64,000 bases of DNA from contig NZ_CP031716.1 of the NCBI RefSeq assembly GCF_001696605.3, positions 1,054,001 to 1,118,000 on the forward strand, read 5' to 3'. Of this stretch, positions 18,964 through 28,087 are shown piece by piece. The notes beneath the pieces were generated by a model, which saw nothing but the letters and a program-made list of their open reading frames with translations, did no database searches and was not told where the DNA came from. Position 1 is the stretch's first letter; the number at the start of each line of letters is the position of its first letter. A program made the position numbers and the translations under genes. The stretch is from Acinetobacter wuhouensis (lineage in GTDB: Bacteria > Pseudomonadota > Gammaproteobacteria > Pseudomonadales > Moraxellaceae).

Positions 18964-19875
18964 TCAGTTACTGATACTAATATTTGCAGATGCGCTCGCA
19001 TGTGCGGTTGCGTATGAGCCTGCAGGTGCATCAGTATATGTACCATCCGACGAAACAATGATTGGGCGAGGGTTATATTTTACCTGTTGAATGTTTGAAG
19101 CATTATTGAGTTGAGGGCTACTTTCATTATTTGAACGAGTGTTTGAGTTACTATTTGGATTTGATTGAGCAATGATTTGCCCAGTAGTCGATGCATTGCT
19201 ATTACTGGTGTTGCTTGCAGAAAGTCCTAAGCCACCTGAATATAGATTATTTAAACGACTTGTGACACGTCGTACATAGTCTTGAGTTTCACGAAATGGA
19301 GGAATACCACCGTATTTATCGACATTGCCTTCACCCGCATTATAAGCGGCTAAAGCCAAATTGGTATTGCCATTAAAACGCTTCATTAACCAACTGAGGT
19401 ACTTTGCGCCACCGTAAATGTTTTGCTGTGGGTCATAGGAGTTGGACACATTAAAACGTCGTGCGGTTGCAGGCATCAATTGCATTAAACCTTGTGCACC
19501 GACAGGAGATTTGGCATTTGAATTAAAGCCAGATTCGGTGTGCATGACGGCTTTGATTAAACCCTCTGAAACACCGTGCGTTTGTGCTGCCTGACGAATA
19601 ATGCTGTCAAAAGAGTTTTTATTTTTACTATAGCTTGGCAGGACAGAGGATTCTGAATTTCCCCAGTTGCTGTAACTATGAATATTGCTGTCTTTGTAAT
19701 AAGTCACTTTGACTTTTTGTAACGAACGATCTGAGGTTTTACGGTTGGTGAGTAAAGTTGTGCCATTTTGATCTTTATAAAAATAAATTTGACCAGCAAA
19801 AGTTTGTGATGTAAATGAAGCAAAGCTCATACACCCCAAAAAAGACACCAGTGAACCCGTAATCAATTTTTTCAT
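18964..19875 (-). CDS. Lytic transglycosylase, Slt70-like catalytic domain
   Basis: The protein has 303 residues with a signal peptide of about 27. A DUF4124-like segment with the YFYKDQNGTTLLTN pattern comes next. The SLT domain (about 85-205) has the catalytic Glu in HTESGFN, then GLMQLMPATA and ALAAYNAGEGNV. The last 90 residues are Ser/Asn-rich and probably disordered. It cleaves peptidoglycan to 1,6-anhydromuropeptides. It is similar to the small secreted transglycosylases of Acinetobacter. Confidence 0.9.
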   Translation of the reverse strand: MKKLITGSLVSFLGCMSFASFTSQTFAGQIYFYKDQNGTTLLTNRKTSDRSLQKVKVTYYKDSNIHSYSNWGNSESSVLPSYSKNKNSFDSIIRQAAQTHGVSEGLIKAVMHTESGFNSNAKSPVGAQGLMQLMPATARRFNVSNSYDPQQNIYGGAKYLSWLMKRFNGNTNLALAAYNAGEGNVDKYGGIPPFRETQDYVRRVTSRLNNLYSGGLGLSASNTSNSNASTTGQIIAQSNPNSNSNTRSNNESSPQLNNASNIQQVKYNPRPIIVSSDGTYTDAPAGSYATAHASASANISISN

Positions 19876-20369
19876 TTTTAGTAATTAAAATATTTCCCCA
19901 ATTTCCTTTGGGAGTTTATCAAAGATCATCAACAAGAAAAACTATGAATTGAGTTTTAACAATACAAACAGAAAAATGCAAGTCTTAATTGTAGACATAT
20001 TAATCAAAAAAAATTTTAATTTTTTTTTGAAAACTACCTATTGACTAGTCTAAGTTATTGAAAATTATTAACTAAAAATACTGGTTGAAAAATGATCAAT
20101 TTAAATAGAAAGCCCATCGTAGCGTGAGAAACGATTGTCAAGCCCTGAACAATCCACAATTTTATCCACAGGTTTTGTGGAAAACTGTGGAAAAGTCCAA
20201 AAGATAAGCACCTTGGCTATAATTTGAACTTAGCGGTCTATTTTAGATGTGTGAATAAGACAGGAATATGACCAAATAAAATATAATGCAAAAATAAAAA
20301 ATCTTTAGATGCGATGAACGAACAAATCGGCTAAAATTACGCAGTCTTTTTTTTTGGTAAAACGCGTCT
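19876..20369. other. Divergent promoter region of the transglycosylase gene and ttcA
   Basis: This stretch of 494 bp has no gene. The left half is very AT-rich. The right part holds a cluster of DnaA-box-like 9-mers (20152-20194), listed separately. Confidence 0.6.
20152..20194. promoter_or_regulatory. Cluster of DnaA-box-like 9-mers
   Basis: One perfect consensus box TTATCCACA lies at 20162-20170. A partial ATCCACA precedes it at 20152. Two TGTGGAAAA (reverse TTTTCCACA) lie at 20176-20184 and 20186-20194, exactly 10 bp apart. DnaA could bind here; that is an inference. It could be a DnaA-regulated promoter or a titration site. It is not near dnaA. Confidence 0.45.
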
Positions 20370-21278
20370 ATGTACTCGCCAGTTGAGTCCGAACAAGGAT
20401 TTAATTTCAAACCAGAACTTCCAACGAGTTCGGCTTATTATCGTCTTTTGAAAAAACTTCGTCGTCAGGTGGGTCATGCGATTCGTGACTTTAAAATGAT
20501 TGAGGAAGGTGACAAGGTAATGGTCTGTGTTTCTGGTGGGAAAGACAGTTACACATTGCTTGACATTTTGTTGCAATTTAAACGTATTGCACCGATTAAC
20601 TTTGATGTGGTTGCAGTCAACCTCGATCAAAAGCAACCCGGTTTCCCTGAAGATGTTTTACCAAGATATATGGAAGAAAATAATATTCCTTATTATATTT
20701 TGGAAAAAGACACCTATACCATTACCAAGCGTTTGACACCTGAGGGTAAAACCTATTGTGCAGTGTGCTCTCGTTTACGCCGTGGTTCACTTTATGGTTT
20801 TGCTCAAGAGATTGGTGCAACTAAAGTGGCTTTAGGTCACCATCGTGATGATATACTCGCAACATTCTTCTTAAACTTATTTCATGGTGGAAGCTTAAAA
20901 GCCATGCCACCGAAATTACTCTCTTCAGATAAAAAGAATATTTTGATTCGTCCTTTGGCGTACGTTGAAGAAAAAGACATTATCAAATATGCGGAAATCC
21001 GTAAGTTCCCAATCATTCCATGTAACCTTTGTGGTTCTCAGGAAAATTTACAACGTGCTATTTTAAATGACATGTTACGTGATTGGGATAAGCAGTATCC
21101 AAAACGTTTGCATAGTATTTTTGGTGCATTACAAAATGTATCGCCATCTCAACTGGCGGATCGTGACTTATTTGATTTTGAAAAATTGGATGAAGAACGT
21201 GAGTTTGATATGAAGTGTGATACGGAAGAGATGAAAAATCGCCTAGATGTGGTCAATCTTAGTTTTGCAGCTGAATGA
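20370..21278 (+). CDS. ttcA: tRNA 2-thiocytidine synthetase TtcA
   Basis: The protein has 302 residues. The PP-loop ATP pyrophosphatase motif SGGKDS lies near residue 55. Two CxxC pairs (C130/C133 and C218/C221) hold the iron-sulphur cluster. It thiolates cytidine 32 of certain tRNAs. The length matches the family. A terminator follows. Confidence 0.96.
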   Translation: MYSPVESEQGFNFKPELPTSSAYYRLLKKLRRQVGHAIRDFKMIEEGDKVMVCVSGGKDSYTLLDILLQFKRIAPINFDVVAVNLDQKQPGFPEDVLPRYMEENNIPYYILEKDTYTITKRLTPEGKTYCAVCSRLRRGSLYGFAQEIGATKVALGHHRDDILATFFLNLFHGGSLKAMPPKLLSSDKKNILIRPLAYVEEKDIIKYAEIRKFPIIPCNLCGSQENLQRAILNDMLRDWDKQYPKRLHSIFGALQNVSPSQLADRDLFDFEKLDEEREFDMKCDTEEMKNRLDVVNLSFAAE

Positions 21279-21301
21279 TCATTTATGCCAATTAAATGAT
21301 C

Positions 21302-21338
21302 AAATCAGGTACTCATATTGAAATGAGTGCCTGATTTA
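21302..21338 (+). terminator. Terminator of ttcA
   Basis: The long stem AAATCAGGTACTCAT / ATGAGTGCCTGATTT has one mismatch and a short loop. Confidence 0.75.
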
Positions 21339-21502
21339 TAAAAATAAAACGATAAAACCAATCAAATATGAACAGTCCGTACAAAAAACTTTAGCCCAAA
21401 CTGAAATTATCATGCTATAACATTGGGCAAGCAAAATGCTTCACTACGATGTTGTCTGGATAGATGACACAATAAATTGAATAAATAATTTGAGGAATGA
21501 AC

Positions 21503-21886
21503 ATGCCTGCATTTTTAACTGACGATTGGTTTGCAAATGTTGAAAAATTAACTGCTGAAGCAGGTGATTTAAACTTACCACCAGCACTTTCAGGTTTAGC
21601 GATTAATTTGGTTGTAGCAGATACGAATGGCAACACTGAACTTGCTTTAGATGGCGGTAAAATCGTAAAAGGTTCTTCTGCAAATGCTAAAACAACGTTG
21701 AATATGGATGCTGAAACACTTCGTAAAGTATTCTTAGAATTTGATATGGCTGCTGCAATGCAAGCATTCATGACAGGTAAAATCAAAGTACAAGGCGATA
21801 TGTCTCAATTGATGGCTTTACAAACTGCTAAACCTAGCCAAGAACAAAAAGATTTATTCAAGAAAGTATTAGAGCAAACTGCTTAA
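21503..21886 (+). CDS. SCP2 sterol-transfer-domain protein
   Basis: The protein has 127 residues. It has an SCP2-like fold: an alternating strand pattern followed by a C-terminal MTGKIKVQGDMSQLMAL segment typical of the family. It is a soluble lipid-binding domain, with ligand and partner unknown. Two in-frame ATGs exist. The GAGG ribosome site is only about one base before the first (21497) but 7 bases before the second, so 21503 is chosen. Confidence 0.85.
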   Translation: MPAFLTDDWFANVEKLTAEAGDLNLPPALSGLAINLVVADTNGNTELALDGGKIVKGSSANAKTTLNMDAETLRKVFLEFDMAAAMQAFMTGKIKVQGDMSQLMALQTAKPSQEQKDLFKKVLEQTA

Positions 21887-21954
21887 TTATCTTGTATATG
21901 GATTTTCTAAAGTCTAATTCGATGTGAATATCATGACGATTTAGAATTAGAGCC

Positions 21955-21987
21955 AAAAAAAGCTTACATCAATGTAAGCTTTTTTTA
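21955..21987. terminator. Bidirectional terminator between the SCP2 gene and mltF
   Basis: The stem AAAAAAAGCTTACAT / ATGTAAGCTTTTTTT is perfect and symmetric, so it serves both convergent genes. Confidence 0.9.
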
Positions 21988-22067
21988 TTGCCGATTAAAA
22001 ATCATTTCAAATTTTTAAATGACTAGGCTCCAAAACGCTTTATGCTAAATACCTAAAGTTTGAAAGA

Positions 22068-23177
22068 TTAGATTTCTAAAAGCTTTGGTGTGGTTTTGAT
22101 ATGCTCAAGATAAGCACGAATACGAGTAACGTATTGAACCGCTTGCTTATAACGACCATTACTCGTTTGATGACGAGTTAAGTAGTTATAAAGGTTCATC
22201 CAATCATTTGGATCTTTACCTTGTGCTTTAATACGCTTCTGGATGCCTTCAACAGCACCTGGACCCATATTATAAGCAACTAATGCGTACCAATGACGGT
22301 CAGGGTTGCGAATGTAAGAATAACGCGTCAACATCATATCGTAATATTTAGCCCCACCTTGAATACTTTGAGCAGGATCATTACGATTATTTACACCCAT
22401 TTCTTTGGCAGTACTATTGGTCAACATCATCAAGCCTCGGACACCTGTGGGAGAAACAGAGTCGGGTTTTAAATATGATTCTTGATAACCAATCGCAGCC
22501 AATAAATGCCAGTCTATACCATATTTCTGTGCAGACTGTTTAAAGCTTGCTTTATAAATCGGTAAACGAGATTTTAGATCACGTTGAATAACATTCCAAT
22601 CGTCTTGTTTAACGACATTACGATTATAAAATGACGCCAATTGCTGAAGTGAGCCATTTTGCTTACTTTGGCAAATAAAACCACTCGCAGTTGCAGTAAG
22701 TGGATCATCAGCTTGTTTAAATACCCAGTTCAGGTCAGTATTTAAACCATTCTTTTTGAGGCTGTTAAAATCACCACAACTTGCAGAGAACGAACTTAAA
22801 CTTTTCGCTTCAATACTCTGCATACTTGCTGTGGTAATTGCAAAATTGGCTTTGCCTTGTGCAACCATTTTCAATGCAGTTGCATTGTCAGGAACTGTTT
22901 TAAACTCAAGTTTTGCGTTTAAACTTTCAGCATAATCATGTGCTAAATCATAGCCGAAGCCATGCTTATATTTTCCATCTTTAAACACGATGCTCGGATT
23001 GGAAACAGCCACTACTGTCAATTTACTAGAATTAACAACAGCATTGTATTGATTGGTCTTGCTTGCATTAATACTAAACGGAATTAATGCGGTGGATAAA
23101 ACTAAGGCTTTGATTGGAAGATTACGAAAAAATGAGTTAAGGCAAAGCCTCGACCCAGAGGTTGAACTACTGTGCAT
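22068..23177 (-). CDS. mltF: Membrane-bound lytic transglycosylase MltF-like
   Basis: The protein has 369 residues. After an N-terminal hydrophobic segment there is a SBP_bac_3-type solute-binding domain (about 50-200). An SLT domain (about 215-345) follows, with catalytic Glu in GYQESYL, then GVRGLMMLT and VAYNMGPGAV. This two-domain order is characteristic of MltF. It is somewhat shorter than E. coli MltF. It degrades peptidoglycan at the outer membrane. Confidence 0.88.
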   Translation of the reverse strand: MHSSSTSGSRLCLNSFFRNLPIKALVLSTALIPFSINASKTNQYNAVVNSSKLTVVAVSNPSIVFKDGKYKHGFGYDLAHDYAESLNAKLEFKTVPDNATALKMVAQGKANFAITTASMQSIEAKSLSSFSASCGDFNSLKKNGLNTDLNWVFKQADDPLTATASGFICQSKQNGSLQQLASFYNRNVVKQDDWNVIQRDLKSRLPIYKASFKQSAQKYGIDWHLLAAIGYQESYLKPDSVSPTGVRGLMMLTNSTAKEMGVNNRNDPAQSIQGGAKYYDMMLTRYSYIRNPDRHWYALVAYNMGPGAVEGIQKRIKAQGKDPNDWMNLYNYLTRHQTSNGRYKQAVQYVTRIRAYLEHIKTTPKLLEI

Positions 23178-23585
23178 GTTGTCTCCGCTACAAGTAATTT
23201 ATTGCCCGAAAAAGTTACAAGCACAGCAGTACTTAAACTCTTTAAAGTTGCTAAATTCAATAAGGGTGGGCATTCATGAACGTCATTCAAAAAATGACAT
23301 GTGGGATTGAAGTATTTTGCAGAAAAACTACAAAAATAAAAAAATAAGCTAATAAAACATGTGCGCATATTATAGGCACTTTTTTTACTTGTCAAATTTT
23401 GTATAAAAAACATACAGGTTGAAATCATTAAATATATGAATTTTAATATAATATTTTTTTGTAATTTCAAGCTGAATAGTTAATTTTTTATTTGAAGATG
23501 AAGTGTAAGCAAATGTACCAAATATATATGTAGTGTTAATAAACGACTGCAATAATTTAAGTGATATTTAAAAGTCTTAATTTGA
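23178..23585. other. Intergenic region between divergent mltF and greB
   Basis: This stretch of 408 bp is strongly AT-rich, with long A and T runs at about 23330-23490. I see no conserved coding region; it presumably holds both promoters. Confidence 0.5.
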
Positions 23586-23717
23586 ATGAGAAAGGCAGGT
23601 TCAATTACATTATTTGCCTGTATTGCGCTGACATTGGATGGTTATTCGCAGTACACTGATCAAAGCTTTTTGAAGAAATTTATGCGATTTAAGTATATTG
23701 AAAATGGTTCTAAATGA
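23586..23717 (+). CDS. Possible small ORF overlapping the greB start
   Basis: This is a 43-codon frame starting at ATG 23586. Its TGA overlaps the greB ATG (ATGA). The N-terminus is basic then hydrophobic (MRKAGSITLFACIALTL). It has no convincing ribosome site of its own, but greB lacks a clear one too, so translational coupling is possible. It may equally be chance. Confidence 0.25.
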   Translation: MRKAGSITLFACIALTLDGYSQYTDQSFLKKFMRFKYIENGSK

Positions 23718-24211
23718 TGAAATCAAATTTGATTACCCGTTCAGGGCATGATTTATTGGTTGCGGAGTTGCAACATTTATGGCGTGAAGAACGTCCTGAA
23801 ATCACCAAGAAAGTAACGTGGGCTGCAAGTTTAGGCGATCGTTCGGAAAATGCTGATTATCAATATAATAAACAAATACTTAGGAAGATTGATCGACGTG
23901 TTCGTTATTTAGGTAAACGTTTAGAAGAGTTGAAAATAATTGATTTTGCACCTGAGCAAGAGGGTAAAGTTTATTTTGGCGCGTGGGTCGAAATAGAAAA
24001 TGATGATGGCGAACAAAAGACTGTGCGTATTGTCGGTGTGGATGAAATTTATGATCACCATCCACAACATATTTCGATTGATTCACCAATGGCACGGGCG
24101 TTGTTGTCTAAACAAGTTGATGATGAAGTCGAAGTGATCACGCCATTGGGTAAAAAACAGTGGTATATCAATTCAATTCGCTATGAAAAGCCTGAAAATT
24201 CAGCTAATTAA
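23714..24211 (+). CDS. greB: Transcript cleavage factor GreB
   Basis: The protein has 165 residues. The N-terminal coiled coil carries the acidic tip and the diagnostic DRSENADYQYNK motif; the C-terminal FKBP-like domain ends the protein. It binds the secondary channel of RNA polymerase and stimulates cleavage of backtracked RNA. Two ATGs are adjacent at 23714 and 23717. Confidence 0.95.
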   Translation: MMKSNLITRSGHDLLVAELQHLWREERPEITKKVTWAASLGDRSENADYQYNKQILRKIDRRVRYLGKRLEELKIIDFAPEQEGKVYFGAWVEIENDDGEQKTVRIVGVDEIYDHHPQHISIDSPMARALLSKQVDDEVEVITPLGKKQWYINSIRYEKPENSAN

Positions 24212-24301
24212 GAATATTTGATTTTATTTTGTACATTTGATTGAGAAAATGCTGAAAAAGATTTGCCAAGTCGCAATTTTATTTATATGATAGCCGCCAT
24301 T

Positions 24302-24391
24302 GGAAGCGTGGCAGAGCGGTTTAATGCACCGGTCTTGAAAACCGACGAGGGCGCGAGTCCTCCGTGAGTTCGAATCTCACCGCTTCCGCCA
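24302..24391 (+). tRNA. tRNA-Ser (anticodon TGA)
   Basis: It is 90 nt including CCA. The acceptor stem is GGAAGCG / CGCTTCC with G as discriminator. The long variable arm is typical of serine tRNAs and the anticodon loop is CTTGAAA. It marks the left border of the accessory region. I found no second copy of its 3' end inside the window, so an att duplication is not shown. Confidence 0.97.
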
Positions 24392-24399
24392 AATATTTA

Positions 24400-24433
24400 A
24401 ATAAGCCCTTGTTTTTACAAGGGCTTATTTTTT
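24400..24433 (+). terminator. Terminator of tRNA-Ser
   Basis: The stem AATAAGCCCTTG / CAAGGGCTTATT is perfect over 12 bp, with a short loop and a T run. The following 265 bp to 24698 are AT-rich without a recognisable gene. Confidence 0.9.
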
Positions 24434-24698
24434 GTCTTTGATTTTACCCCACAACCTACCCCTCATCAAATTTCGGATTGGATTGGCTTTTTTTAGCTGT
24501 ATTTAGAAGATTAAGGAATGTAGTTTAAAAAACTGTATTTAAATCTAACTATATTCTTATTCAAACATTTCATAATTCTAAATATTTTCACTATTCATTC
24601 ACTTAGCTTGCTTGACGCTATATAACGTGCAGATTATCCTTAGCCTGCTGACCTACATCGTCAGCGGGTTTTAGCAGACCCATTAACAAAGACAATAT

Positions 24699-24944
24699 GT
24701 GAAATCTCATTTTGCATGTTGTGGACCCGTTCGTCCCCCTTTCTTTGCGGTAGGGCGGAGGGGGGACGCGCTTGCGCGTGCTGGTTTCTTTGTTACCAGT
24801 CTGCTAACCCTCCTTCGTTCTGCCACCATCATATTAGCAGTGATTTGGCAGGATTCTTTTAAAACAAAGGAGTACGCCATGCGCTTACATCAATACCGTC
24901 TTTTATATTTCTCTTTTTTCATGTTTGTGCCGATTGGCGATTAG
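24699..24944 (+). CDS. Small ORF, possibly Ash-like satellite protein
   Basis: This is an 81-codon frame from a GTG. The motif PFFAVGRRGDALARAGFF resembles the short conserved block of Ash-family proteins found near the left end of P4-like satellites; I base this on recollection and hold it loosely. The reading frame is unusually GC-rich in the middle (24730-24800). Within it, an ATG at 24879 follows a good AAGGAG site and could start a 21-residue peptide instead. Confidence 0.3.
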   Translation: MKSHFACCGPVRPPFFAVGRRGDALARAGFFVTSLLTLLRSATIILAVIWQDSFKTKEYAMRLHQYRLLYFSFFMFVPIGD

Positions 24945-25183
24945 ACCTGATGCTGTGCAGTCAATGCATAGCTGTGTCGATAACTTTCTAAGAATAAAAC
25001 TTTTTCAAGTACATATTACCGATATGAAGATGAATCTCTCATGCTGTTTTGAGGGTCATAGATCCGTGTGCTTTATCGTCTATAACACTTCAAAAAAACA
25101 TAGATATTCAATCCAACATTCATGCATGGGGAGCACTGCGTCTGATTAAGACCAAGACCAGTGATGCCTATAAAAAAGAGAAA

Positions 25184-25450
25184 ATGATGATGTTTAAAAC
25201 CTTCCTAAAAACGACCCTGATTTCATCACTACTTGCAGGCGCATCATTGGTGCAGGCAGGCTGGTTTGCACAAGCCAGTGAATCTTACCTTGTTCAAGCA
25301 CGTCATACAGGCGGTGGGGTTTATCATTGTCTTTATAAAACCAATCCTGGCAACCGTGGTTGGCGTAATTTCACGGTGAACTTTCAAGGTGGTTGTCCAC
25401 GTTTTGTTCACTTTAATGCGCAGAATGGTCAAGTCACTGTGCCCAACTAA
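25184..25450 (+). CDS. Small secreted hypothetical protein
   Basis: The protein has 88 residues from the first of three consecutive ATGs. A clear signal peptide ends at SLVQA before GWFAQ. The mature part is about 63 residues, rich in Gly and aromatic residues, with two Cys that could pair. I do not recognise the family. It is the first of three closely spaced genes for exported proteins (18- and 2-bp gaps) in one likely operon. Confidence 0.65.
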   Translation: MMMFKTFLKTTLISSLLAGASLVQAGWFAQASESYLVQARHTGGGVYHCLYKTNPGNRGWRNFTVNFQGGCPRFVHFNAQNGQVTVPN

Positions 25451-25468
25451 ATAAGGGGGAACATTCAA

Positions 25469-26050
25469 ATGACCCAAAAAACCATATTGGGCTTGGCGGC
25501 AATCTTAGCCCTGACCTTGATCAGCATCGCAGGCTTCTATTTCTTTAGCCCTAAGCACGCAACTGAAAAAACGGTTCCAGCCAACACTTCTGAGGTCAGC
25601 TCTGCACAACCTTTAGAATCCGCCAGTTCAGAAGCAGTATCCACTGAGATTGCAGCAGCAGAAGTGGATGGGATCGATGTAAAAGAATTGACCACGGGAA
25701 GCAAAAGTCTGAGTTCATCAGATCATGAACCTGAGCTGCTGAGTTTTGAGTTTAATCAAAACCTTAAGGTGGTGGATACCTTACTGTCGATGCTGCCTTA
25801 TGATGAACTGCCTGAATTTGAGCAGGACAATATAGACAAGTATCAGCGCTATATCTTTGCCAAAGCTGCAAAAGATACAGGTAAATCAGTGCAAGACTTT
25901 AGCTTGCAAGAACATGGCGCACTGGAGTCGGAGCAAGCGGGTAATCGCTACTACGTCTATAAATTTGATAACGGCACAGACTGTGAAATCCATCTGGCCA
26001 GCATTGACTTAAATACAGGCGATTATGGCGTGAGCTATAACTACTGCTAA
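25469..26050 (+). CDS. Membrane-anchored hypothetical protein
   Basis: The protein has 193 residues with a strong AAGGGGG ribosome site. The N-terminal helix (residues 7-26) acts as an uncleaved anchor. A Ser/Glu/Ala-rich linker (30-75) and an acidic globular domain ending in two Cys (DCEIHL and YNYC) follow. The family is not recognised. It lies between two other exported proteins. Confidence 0.7.
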   Translation: MTQKTILGLAAILALTLISIAGFYFFSPKHATEKTVPANTSEVSSAQPLESASSEAVSTEIAAAEVDGIDVKELTTGSKSLSSSDHEPELLSFEFNQNLKVVDTLLSMLPYDELPEFEQDNIDKYQRYIFAKAAKDTGKSVQDFSLQEHGALESEQAGNRYYVYKFDNGTDCEIHLASIDLNTGDYGVSYNYC

Positions 26051-26052
26051 GG

Positions 26053-26442
26053 ATGAACTTGATGAAGCAACTTTTAAAACCCTTGCTCTTCGCAGTGACT
26101 ACAACGACAGGCATCATGTTGAGTGGCTGTAATGCTGGCCTTGATCCAAACACGTTTACGGTCGAACTCGATGTAATTGATACCAGTAACTGGTATGCCC
26201 AAAATCAATCCGCTACGGTATTGACCATCCGTTCCAATATTGCAGAGCCTATCGATGTCAGCCATGTTTCTGTCAATCATGGACAATGTCGTTATGAAGG
26301 CTATCGTCGATCATTGGAATATCCGCAGCATTTTAAGATGGGGCAACGTTTAAGACTGAAATTAACAGACTGTAGCTACAGTAATGTGGTGCAGGTTGAT
26401 GTCGAAACAGATAAAGGCACTGCAAGCTATAGCTTTCAATAG
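26053..26442 (+). CDS. Hypothetical lipoprotein
   Basis: The protein has 129 residues. The signal peptide ends in the lipobox LSGC at about residues 23-26 (Cys 26). An ATG 9 bases downstream is an alternative start. The mature part is beta-rich with two more Cys (HGQCRYEGY and LTDCSYS). The family is unknown. It starts 2 bp after the preceding stop, so the three small envelope genes are probably co-translated. Confidence 0.68.
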   Translation: MNLMKQLLKPLLFAVTTTTGIMLSGCNAGLDPNTFTVELDVIDTSNWYAQNQSATVLTIRSNIAEPIDVSHVSVNHGQCRYEGYRRSLEYPQHFKMGQRLRLKLTDCSYSNVVQVDVETDKGTASYSFQ

Positions 26443-26473
26443 CGACTCTCCTCGACAAAGCAAAATTTAAATC

Positions 26474-26504
26474 AAACCGTGTCCTCAATGGGCACGGTTT
26501 TTTT
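26474..26504 (+). terminator. Terminator of the small exported-protein operon
   Basis: The stem AACCGTGTCC / GGGCACGGTT with a short loop is followed by seven T. Confidence 0.88.
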
Positions 26505-26553
26505 ATGTCCTCAATTCGCTCTTCGCACTGAATTCATTTCGCAAGGAATACCC

Positions 26554-26853
26554 ATGTCTTTTATTCGATGTCCCTACTGTCAGTCTACCCAGGTCAGACA
26601 AACCGATTCAGGCAATGCGCATGCCAATTATTTTGAGCAACTACAACGTTGTATCTCACCAACACAGATGGCGATGTTTGGCATGCAGGTCGCTCGCAAG
26701 TCAGGCTTTTCACCGCTCTTCGGTGCAGCTGTTGGGGTAGTGGTGGGTGGCGTACTGGTGGTGGTGAGTCAGTATGCCTTTGAAAAATACTACAGCAATG
26801 CCGAGCAGTATCTCTGTTTGGATTGCCAACAAGCGTTTGCATGGGTGCCGTAA
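26554..26853 (+). CDS. Small zinc-ribbon membrane protein
   Basis: The protein has 99 residues from the ATG at 26554, which follows an AAGGA site; the frame is open further left but the zinc motif starts here. CPYC near the N-terminus and CLDC near the C-terminus could form one zinc ribbon. A Gly/Val-rich membrane segment (about residues 50-75) lies between them, so the ribbon halves would be on the same side only if the segment is a hairpin. Function unknown. Confidence 0.6.
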   Translation: MSFIRCPYCQSTQVRQTDSGNAHANYFEQLQRCISPTQMAMFGMQVARKSGFSPLFGAAVGVVVGGVLVVVSQYAFEKYYSNAEQYLCLDCQQAFAWVP

Positions 26854-26964
26854 TCGCATCTCTGACTTTACACGGTTACATCTTTGAATAGATGGATTGT
26901 TTAAACCCTTACAGCACATTTCTGCATCTTTACATCTTTCACTTTTATTTGAGGAATAATCAAA

Positions 26965-28002
26965 ATGGCACATCAACTTGAACAAATGGCGTATGTCGGA
27001 CAAACCCCATGGCATGGTCTGGGCAATCAACTTAGCCAAAACCAACCGATTGAAGTCTGGGCCAAGCAAGCAGGTATGGACTGGCGCATTGAATCATCCA
27101 ATGTCAGCTACATGGCTCAAAACTCACGTGGACAAAGCATCATCATGCCGTATGAAGAACAACGGGTACTGTACCGTTCAGATAACCATGCTCCTTTATC
27201 GGTGGTGAGTCAGCGTTATCAAGAAGTCCAACCGATGGAGATTCTGGAATTCTACCGTGATCTGACTGAGCAATCAGGCTTTGAACTGGAAACCGCAGGT
27301 GTCTTAAAGGGTGGGAAAAAGTTCTGGGCCTTGGCACGTACAGGACAAACTGCAGAATTGAAAGGTGGAGATGTTAGCAATGGCTATATTCTGCTGGCAA
27401 CCGCATGTGACGGCACGTTGGCGACCACAGCACAATTCACCAATATCCGTGTGGTGTGTAACAACACTTTAGCGATTGCCTTGCGTGGACAGAGTTCTAA
27501 TGCAGGCGTGGTCAAAGTACCGCACAGTACCAAGTTTGATGCCGACAAAGTCAAAGATCAACTCGGTATTTCAGTGAAAACCTGGTACGACCACATGTAT
27601 GAAATGAAACAACTCACCCAACGTAAAGTCACCCAGAAAGAAGCAGCAGCTTATTTCGATGCGGTATTTAACAATAATAGCCTAAGTGCGATGGAACAGG
27701 AGGATAACATTATTCAGTACTACCGTAATGTCGCGTCTCAAGCCAATCCACAGACCAATAAAACTGAACCGAATGGACGTGCCATGACCAAGGTCATGAA
27801 TATGTTTAATGGCCAGGGACGTGGGGCAGACTTATCTTCAGCCAAAGACACCGCCTATGGACTACTTTGCGCAATCACAGAATTTGTGGATCATGAACGT
27901 CGAGCGATGAGTACCGATCACCGCCTTGATTCTGCATGGTTTGGTGCAGGCGCAGCATTGAAACAACGCGGATTAGAGCAAGCTTTATATCTTGCAGCCT
28001 AA
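26965..28002 (+). CDS. DUF932 phage/plasmid-type protein
   Basis: The protein has 345 residues. It matches DUF932 from its first residues (GQTPWHGLG) through the central GGKKFWALAR region. The family is common on phages, plasmids and islands; its role is unknown but it usually sits beside recombination genes, as here. It has an AGGA ribosome site and its own terminator. Base composition is more GC-rich than the flanking chromosome. Confidence 0.85.
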   Translation: MAHQLEQMAYVGQTPWHGLGNQLSQNQPIEVWAKQAGMDWRIESSNVSYMAQNSRGQSIIMPYEEQRVLYRSDNHAPLSVVSQRYQEVQPMEILEFYRDLTEQSGFELETAGVLKGGKKFWALARTGQTAELKGGDVSNGYILLATACDGTLATTAQFTNIRVVCNNTLAIALRGQSSNAGVVKVPHSTKFDADKVKDQLGISVKTWYDHMYEMKQLTQRKVTQKEAAAYFDAVFNNNSLSAMEQEDNIIQYYRNVASQANPQTNKTEPNGRAMTKVMNMFNGQGRGADLSSAKDTAYGLLCAITEFVDHERRAMSTDHRLDSAWFGAGAALKQRGLEQALYLAA

Positions 28003-28023
28003 ATTTTATCTCGTATCCCTCTT

Positions 28024-28053
28024 TGCCACATCTTCGGATGTGGCTTTTTTTAT
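28024..28053 (+). terminator. Terminator of the DUF932 gene
   Basis: The perfect stem GCCACATC / GATGTGGC has a TTCG tetraloop and seven T. Confidence 0.92.
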
Positions 28054-28087
28054 GCCGTTTTAAAATCAATGATAGAAGGATAAACCC

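Noticed and set aside
20152..20194. Replication origin
   Set aside because: No dnaA, dnaN or gidA nearby and too few boxes; a regulatory or titration site is more likely.
20337..20636. 99-codon minus-strand frame opposite the start of ttcA
   Set aside because: It overlaps the conserved PP-loop part of ttcA and shows no independent features.
24365..24391. tRNA-Ser 3' end as attL with a matching attR
   Set aside because: I looked for a second copy of the 3' end near 49 kb and 54.5 kb and found none, so an att pair is not supported here.
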